DNA of 64,000 bases from CBDCVD01 sp965224015 (GTDB lineage Bacteria; Pseudomonadota; Alphaproteobacteria; Rhizobiales; CBDCVD01): positions 930,001-994,000 of the forward strand of contig OZ245032.1 in assembly GCA_965224015.1 (NCBI GenBank), in the 5' to 3' direction. The notes beneath the pieces were generated by a model. That model ran no database searches and was not told where the DNA came from. It was given only the letters and a program-made list of their open reading frames with translations. The position numbers and the translations under genes are program-made. This document shows positions 59,000 to 64,000 of this stretch, one piece after another (positions within the stretch are counted from its first letter, which is position 1; each line of letters opens with the position of its first letter).

Positions 59000-61780
59000 A
59001 TGAAGCATTCCTCGCAAGACTTTTCTACGGCTGAACCGGAAAAAGTGCGTAAGCCGCGCAAAACAAGGCGCAGCGAGCCCGCTGGCGCGACGCCGATGAT
59101 GCAGCAGTATTTTGAGATCAAGGCGGCCAATCCGGACATGCTGCTGTTTTACCGCATGGGTGATTTTTATGAACTGTTTTTTCATGATGCGGAAGAGGCA
59201 TCGCGCGCGCTCGGGATTGCGCTGACCAAGCGGGGACAACATTTGGGCGAGGATATTCCCATGTGCGGCGTGCCGGCGCGTTCGGCGGACGAGTATTTAC
59301 ACAAGCTCATAGCTTTGGGTCATCGGGTTGCGGTCTGCGAGCAGCTTGAGGATCCGCGCGAGGCCAAGGCGCGCGGTGCAAAATCCGTCGTCAAGCGCGA
59401 TGTCGTGCGCCTTATCACGGCGGGAACGCTCACCGAGGAAGCGTTGCTGGAAAAGGGAGAGGCCAATTATCTCGCGGCCTTGACGCGCGCAGGGCGTGCG
59501 CCGGCACAGTATCAATACGGTTTGGCCTGGGTGGATATTTCGACAGGAGAATTTCGTATTGCCAACCCGAAAGCCGACACCGTCGAGTCGGCGGTGGCAC
59601 GGATTGCGCCAAAGGAGATTATCGCTGCGAGGGATTTGATCGAGGACCCGGAGCTTGCGCGCCTATGGAGTGAGGTGGACGCAAGCCTGACCGAACAACC
59701 CGGGTCAATATTCGACTCCACAATTGTGGATCGAAAGGTTTTGGCTTTTTTCAACGTGCAAACAAGTGAGGCATTGGGAAGCTTTTCACCCGTTGAACTG
59801 GCGGCCATGGCGGGCATTATCAGCTATATCGAGCGCACCCAGATAGGTGCCAAACCGGCTCTTAACCGCCCAACGCGCGAGGCGCAATCCAGTGTTTTGG
59901 CCATAGACTCGGCAAGCCGGCGCAATCTTGAGCTCACGCGCACGCTGACTGGCGAGCGCCGCGGCACCCTGGCTCACGCCATTGATCACACCCGAAGCGC
60001 TGCTGGTGGCAGGCTTTTGCTGTCTCATCTTGCCAGCCCTCTTACCGACCCGGATGCCATCAACGCCCGGCTGGATTGTGTGCAATGGCTTGTCGCTCAT
60101 CCCGCTCTGCATGAGGCGGTTCGCGCAAAACTCAAGCAGGTGCCGGATATGAGCCGGGCCCTTGGTCGGCTGTCTGTGGGGCGCGGAGGACCACGGGATC
60201 TTGGCGATATACTCGTGGGAGCAACCGTGGGACGCGCCATTGCGGCGCTGATTATGGATGCAAGTGATCCCTTACCTACCGCGGCCTCGGCGATCAATCG
60301 TGATGTGCAGGCCATTGCGGCACCCTTGTGCGAGACTTTGCGCGCTGCCCTTGCTGAAGACTTGCCGCTGACGCGAAAGGATGCGGGCTTTGTGCGCGCC
60401 GGATATCATCCAGAACTCGACGAAGCGCGCGGACTACGCGATGAAAGCCGTCGCATCATCGCTTCATTGCAGCAAAAATATGCCGCTCAGACACAAATCA
60501 AGTCCTTGAAAGTTCGCCACAACAATGTGCTCGGATACTTTATTGAAGTCACGGCCAATCATGGGGACAAGCTCATGGCGGCGCCGTTTGACGAGACCTT
60601 TATTCATCGTCAGACACTTGCCAATGCGGTGCGCTTTTCGAGCGTTGAACTGGGAGAATTGGCGCAGAAAATCGCCGCTGCCGCGGACGCGGTCGCGATG
60701 CTCGAAGGGCAGGTCTTTGATGCCCTGAGCGAGGCGGTGATGCAACAAGGCGGGCACATAAAAAAAACGGCCCATGCCCTTGCCATCCTGGACGTAATGG
60801 CCAGCCACGCGCATCTGGCGCGAACACAAAATTATTGTCGACCTCGGGTTGACGGCGGCATGGCCTTTGAAATTACCGACGGGCGCCATCCCGTTGTCGA
60901 GCAGGTCCAAAGCAACCAAAACAGCAAACCGTTTGTTGCCAACACCTGTTCCCTTGGTCCTCCCGATTATGGCCAGCACGGGCAAATCTGGTTGGTGACC
61001 GGGCCCAACATGGCGGGCAAGTCAACGTTTTTGCGCCAGAACGCGCTCATTGCCATTCTCGCCCAGATGGGGTCCTATGTCCCCGCAACCAGCGCCCACA
61101 TTGGGGTGGTTGATCAGCTTTTCAGCCGCGTAGGAGCCGCGGATGATCTGGCGCGCGGGCGCTCGACCTTTATGGTCGAAATGATCGAGACCGCGGCCAT
61201 TTTAAACCAGGCCGGGAAGCGGGCATTTGTGATACTGGATGAGATTGGGCGCGGCACCGCAACCTATGACGGGCTTTCCATTGCCTGGGCGACGATCGAA
61301 CATTTGCACCAGGTGAACACCTGCCGGGCGCTGTTTGCGACCCATTATCACGAAATGACAGCCTTGTCGCAAAAGCTCGACCGGCTGAAAAATGTCACCG
61401 TCAGTGTGCGCGAGTGGAAAGGGGAAGTGGTATTTTTACACGCCATTGTCCCCGGTGCGGCAGATCGCTCCTATGGCATTCAGGTGGCTCGCCTGGCCGG
61501 ATTGCCCGCGGCCGTGATAACGCGCGCAAGCGCGGTTCTCGCCCAACTTGAAAACAAGGAGCGTGACCACTCCAGCACCCCGCTCATTGATGATCTGCCC
61601 CTGTTCTCAATTACGTCGCAACCCCAATCGCAACCCCAGTCGCAACTGGCCGATACCCATCCCGTTCTCAAGATGCTTGAAAAAACCAATCCCGATGACC
61701 TCACCCCGCGTGATGCGCTGGAAATTCTCTATGCAATGAAAAAGCAGTATGGGATTGATCGAGATCAGGAGACACCGTGA
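59000..61780 (+). CDS. mutS: DNA mismatch repair protein MutS
   Basis: Mismatch-recognition ATPase (926 aa). The Phe-x-Glu mismatch motif is in RMGDFYELFFHDA; Walker A is TGPNMAGKST, and ILDEIGRGTATYDGLS is Walker B. An extra ~30-residue basic N-terminus precedes the MMQQYFEIK core. Near the C-terminus a 12-bp repeat encodes QPQSQPQSQ. Its stop overlaps the glnD start as GTGA. Confidence 0.98.
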   Translation: MKHSSQDFSTAEPEKVRKPRKTRRSEPAGATPMMQQYFEIKAANPDMLLFYRMGDFYELFFHDAEEASRALGIALTKRGQHLGEDIPMCGVPARSADEYLHKLIALGHRVAVCEQLEDPREAKARGAKSVVKRDVVRLITAGTLTEEALLEKGEANYLAALTRAGRAPAQYQYGLAWVDISTGEFRIANPKADTVESAVARIAPKEIIAARDLIEDPELARLWSEVDASLTEQPGSIFDSTIVDRKVLAFFNVQTSEALGSFSPVELAAMAGIISYIERTQIGAKPALNRPTREAQSSVLAIDSASRRNLELTRTLTGERRGTLAHAIDHTRSAAGGRLLLSHLASPLTDPDAINARLDCVQWLVAHPALHEAVRAKLKQVPDMSRALGRLSVGRGGPRDLGDILVGATVGRAIAALIMDASDPLPTAASAINRDVQAIAAPLCETLRAALAEDLPLTRKDAGFVRAGYHPELDEARGLRDESRRIIASLQQKYAAQTQIKSLKVRHNNVLGYFIEVTANHGDKLMAAPFDETFIHRQTLANAVRFSSVELGELAQKIAAAADAVAMLEGQVFDALSEAVMQQGGHIKKTAHALAILDVMASHAHLARTQNYCRPRVDGGMAFEITDGRHPVVEQVQSNQNSKPFVANTCSLGPPDYGQHGQIWLVTGPNMAGKSTFLRQNALIAILAQMGSYVPATSAHIGVVDQLFSRVGAADDLARGRSTFMVEMIETAAILNQAGKRAFVILDEIGRGTATYDGLSIAWATIEHLHQVNTCRALFATHYHEMTALSQKLDRLKNVTVSVREWKGEVVFLHAIVPGAADRSYGIQVARLAGLPAAVITRASAVLAQLENKERDHSSTPLIDDLPLFSITSQPQSQPQSQLADTHPVLKMLEKTNPDDLTPRDALEILYAMKKQYGIDRDQETP
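61619..61642. repeat. 12-bp tandem repeat inside mutS
   Basis: caaccccaatcg / caaccccagtcg encodes a QPQS repeat in the flexible stretch between the ATPase domain and the C-terminal dimerisation region. Confidence 0.8.
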
Positions 61781-64000
61781 GCCGGATAGCGCGCCATCGG
61801 CGCGCCGGGGAGAAGTTTGACGCTGAGACAATCAGCAAGGCGCTGGACGCCCTGGTTGCGGATCAGGACGGTGCCAGCGCCGCGGCACGGCGCGAGGTTC
61901 TTTCACACCTGAAGACCACATTGCACAACGAGCAAACCCGGATTGAGGCGCAATTGCTTGCCGATGGCAAGGGGTTTGCTTGCGCCAGGCAGTTGTGCAG
62001 GCTCCAGGACGCCATTATCGCGGCCCTTTATGACTATGCGGTGCGCTATGTTTATCGCGCCCAAAACCCCTCATCGTCGGAGCGCGTCGCCATTGTCGCG
62101 GTAGGCGGATACGGTCGCGGGCTCATGGCCCCCGGCTCCGACGTGGATCTGTTGTTTCTGCTTCCTCACAAACAAACCGCCTGGGGCGAAAGCGTTACAG
62201 AATTTATCCTTTACATGCTGTGGGATTTGGGTCTGACCGTCGGTCAGGCGGTGCGCAATATTGATGAATGCGTCCGTCAGGCGAAAGGGGACATGACGAT
62301 CTGCACCAGCGTTCTGGATGCACGGCTTGTATGGGGGGATGAGAGGTTGTTCCGGGAGTTGACATTGCGTCTTGACCGGGACGTGTTTGATAGCTCCAAC
62401 CCCGCGTTTATTGAAGCCAAACTGGCGGAGCGGGACGAGCGACATGCCCGTGAGGGCGAGTCGCGTTATTTGGTGGAGCCGAACATCAAGAACAGCAAGG
62501 GGGGCCTGCGAGATTTGCAGTCGCTGTTCTGGATCACCAAATATGTCTACGGGTTTGAACGAACGGCGGAACTTGTTGTTCAGGATGTTTTTACCCGTGC
62601 GGAGTTGCGGCGCTTCAAGACGTGCGAGGATTTCTTGTGGAAAGTCCGCTGTCACCTGCATTTTTCCAGCAAGCGCGTTACCGAACGTCTCGACTTTGAA
62701 ACCCAACAGCGGCTTGCCCGCCGCCTGGGGTTCGACGAGGCCGATGGTCTGAAGGCCGCCGAGCGGTTCATGAAACAGTATTTCCTTGTCGCCAAGGACG
62801 TTGGCGACCTCACCCGAATTGTCTGTGCGGGGCTGGAAATGCGGCACATAAAAAAGGCGCCTGTTCTGGATCGGTTCCTCACCCGTTTTCGCCGGCGCCG
62901 ACGGCTTCCCAAATCAAAGGACTTTGTTGTCCACAATGGCCGCCTGGCAATCGCCGATGATCAGGCTTTCAGGCGCGATCCGGTCAATCTCATTCGTATT
63001 TTCCATACCGCGTCAAAACACAATCTCGCCATGCATCCAGACACCCTGCGTTTGATACGCCGGTCGTTGAAATTGATCAACAAAAGCGTGCGCGGGGACA
63101 CAGAGGCCAATGCTCTGTTTATGGACATTTTAGCCCATAGCCGTTCGCCGGAGACGGTTTTGCGATTGATGAATGAGGCGGGCGTCCTGGGCCGCTTTGT
63201 CCCTGCGTTTGGCAAGATTGTCGCCTTGATGCAGTTCTCTCTTTATCATCATTACACGGTTGATGAGCATCTTTTGCGCGCAATCGGGTTTCTTGCACTG
63301 ATCGCGGATGGACAATTGCAGGACGCGCATCCCCTGTCGCATGAGATTTTTCCCACCATTAGCCGGCAAAACCGTAGGGCTCTGTTTACGGCCGTTTTCC
63401 TCCACGATATTGCCAAGGGACGGCGCGATGATCATTGCATTGCGGGGGCGCGTGTGGCGCGTCAATTGTGCCCGCGCCTGGGATTGACGGATGCAGAGAC
63501 GGAAACCGTCGCCTGGCTTGTAGAGCATCATTTGCTCATGAGCACCGTTGCCCAGACCCGCGATCTGACCGACCCGCAGACGATCGTCGATTTTGCCGCG
63601 GTTGTGCGCTCGCTGGAGCGGCTGAAATTGCTGCTTGTCCTGACGGTCGCCGATATCCGTGCCGTGGGTCCGCATACCTGGACCGGCTGGAAGGGAGAAT
63701 TGCTGCGCACGCTTTATTACGAAACCGAACCTGTTCTCTCAGGCGGTCACTCAACGCGCACCCACAAGGAACGGATCGAGGGTGCAAAACGCACCCTCGC
63801 CGCGCGTCTTGATGACTGGTCCGCAAGCGATCGTCGGTATCTGCTGGACCTGCACCAGGATGCCTATTGGATCAAGACCGATGACGCGCTGCAATGGCGT
63901 CATGCGCGATTGATCCAACGCGCCAGGACCGAGCATCTAAGCCTGGCCTATGACGCGGAAACACGGGCCTTTGAAGGCATTACCGCGATGACGGTTTATG
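61777..64000 (+). CDS. glnD: GlnD, bifunctional PII uridylyltransferase/UR (partial, C-terminus outside window)
   Basis: The nitrogen sensor that uridylylates and deuridylylates PII proteins. 741 codons are visible and the gene runs off the right edge. The nucleotidyltransferase motif is VGGYGRGLMAPGSDVDLLFL (~residue 107), and the HD domain appears as FLHDIAKGRRDDH (~541). The visible end, TAMTVY, is the start of the first ACT domain. The GTG start overlaps the mutS stop (GTGA), which implies coupled translation. Confidence 0.95.
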   Translation, partial: MSRIARHRRAGEKFDAETISKALDALVADQDGASAAARREVLSHLKTTLHNEQTRIEAQLLADGKGFACARQLCRLQDAIIAALYDYAVRYVYRAQNPSSSERVAIVAVGGYGRGLMAPGSDVDLLFLLPHKQTAWGESVTEFILYMLWDLGLTVGQAVRNIDECVRQAKGDMTICTSVLDARLVWGDERLFRELTLRLDRDVFDSSNPAFIEAKLAERDERHAREGESRYLVEPNIKNSKGGLRDLQSLFWITKYVYGFERTAELVVQDVFTRAELRRFKTCEDFLWKVRCHLHFSSKRVTERLDFETQQRLARRLGFDEADGLKAAERFMKQYFLVAKDVGDLTRIVCAGLEMRHIKKAPVLDRFLTRFRRRRRLPKSKDFVVHNGRLAIADDQAFRRDPVNLIRIFHTASKHNLAMHPDTLRLIRRSLKLINKSVRGDTEANALFMDILAHSRSPETVLRLMNEAGVLGRFVPAFGKIVALMQFSLYHHYTVDEHLLRAIGFLALIADGQLQDAHPLSHEIFPTISRQNRRALFTAVFLHDIAKGRRDDHCIAGARVARQLCPRLGLTDAETETVAWLVEHHLLMSTVAQTRDLTDPQTIVDFAAVVRSLERLKLLLVLTVADIRAVGPHTWTGWKGELLRTLYYETEPVLSGGHSTRTHKERIEGAKRTLAARLDDWSASDRRYLLDLHQDAYWIKTDDALQWRHARLIQRARTEHLSLAYDAETRAFEGITAMTVY

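Overview
The window comes from an alphaproteobacterium, most likely Rhodospirillales-like. The grounds are gene order and protein families, not a database match: a complete str-S10-spc ribosomal order, the folA / hflK / hflC / DUF2065 / degP arrangement, a bacterial aa3 oxidase subunit IV, a pseudoazurin-NirK pair, and the maeB / mutS / glnD and murJ / trpS sets. Coding GC is moderately high and the spacers are packed with small repeats.

Layout. (1) 1-14175, minus strand: the str operon (rpsL, rpsG, fusA, tuf), then the S10 and spc operons (rpsJ to rpsE, cut by the left edge). (2) 14176-18220: a long spacer, a membrane-anchored YHS protein on the plus strand, an AT-rich island, and the psd-pssA phosphatidylethanolamine operon. 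(3) 18221-26107: a MATE exporter, a DegP-type protease, a DUF2065 protein, hflC and hflK, an orphan ccoS, tRNA-Leu(CAG) and folA. (4) 26138-32948: the lutABC lactate-oxidation operon, an aa3 oxidase subunit IV, oligoendopeptidase F and an SMP-30 family protein. (5) 33430-36122: a denitrification module (pseudoazurin, NirK, a divergent Crp/Fnr regulator). (6) 36519-40279: pgsA and a sulfide-oxidation module (Blh-like hydrolase, DUF442 phosphatase-like protein, sulfide:quinone oxidoreductase). (7) 40263-45472, minus: two cyclophilins, queA, tgt and pgi. (8) 45668-49594, plus: pyrB with a degenerate dihydroorotase, tandem repeats and an EamA transporter. (9) 49610-55432, minus: pntA-pntB, murJ and trpS. 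(10) 55604-64000: a NadR-like kinase, tRNA-Gln(CTG), a MaeB malic enzyme, mutS and glnD (cut by the right edge).

The most distinctive feature is the repeat content. Family A is a ~101-bp MITE-like element (TACC...GGTA ends) with eight full copies and two half copies. Five copies are flanked by a perfect 3-bp target duplication of the form TNA. Four copies sit just upstream of a gene with the same end facing it; one touches the lutA start codon. Family B is a mosaic of palindromic modules with AGAGCGTGTCAGG ends. Family C is a GC-rich ~125-140 bp hairpin element. Many short tandem duplications (units of 9, 13, 16, 19 and 20 bp) fill the spacers, and in-frame ones have expanded inside degP, queA, mutS, ccoS and the NadR-like gene.

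The most unusual protein is the tRNA-guanine transglycosylase. It keeps its catalytic aspartates but has lost three of the four structural zinc ligands. The dihydroorotase-like protein next to pyrB also lacks its metal ligands. No CRISPR array, phage, toxin-antitoxin locus or full-length transposase was recognised.
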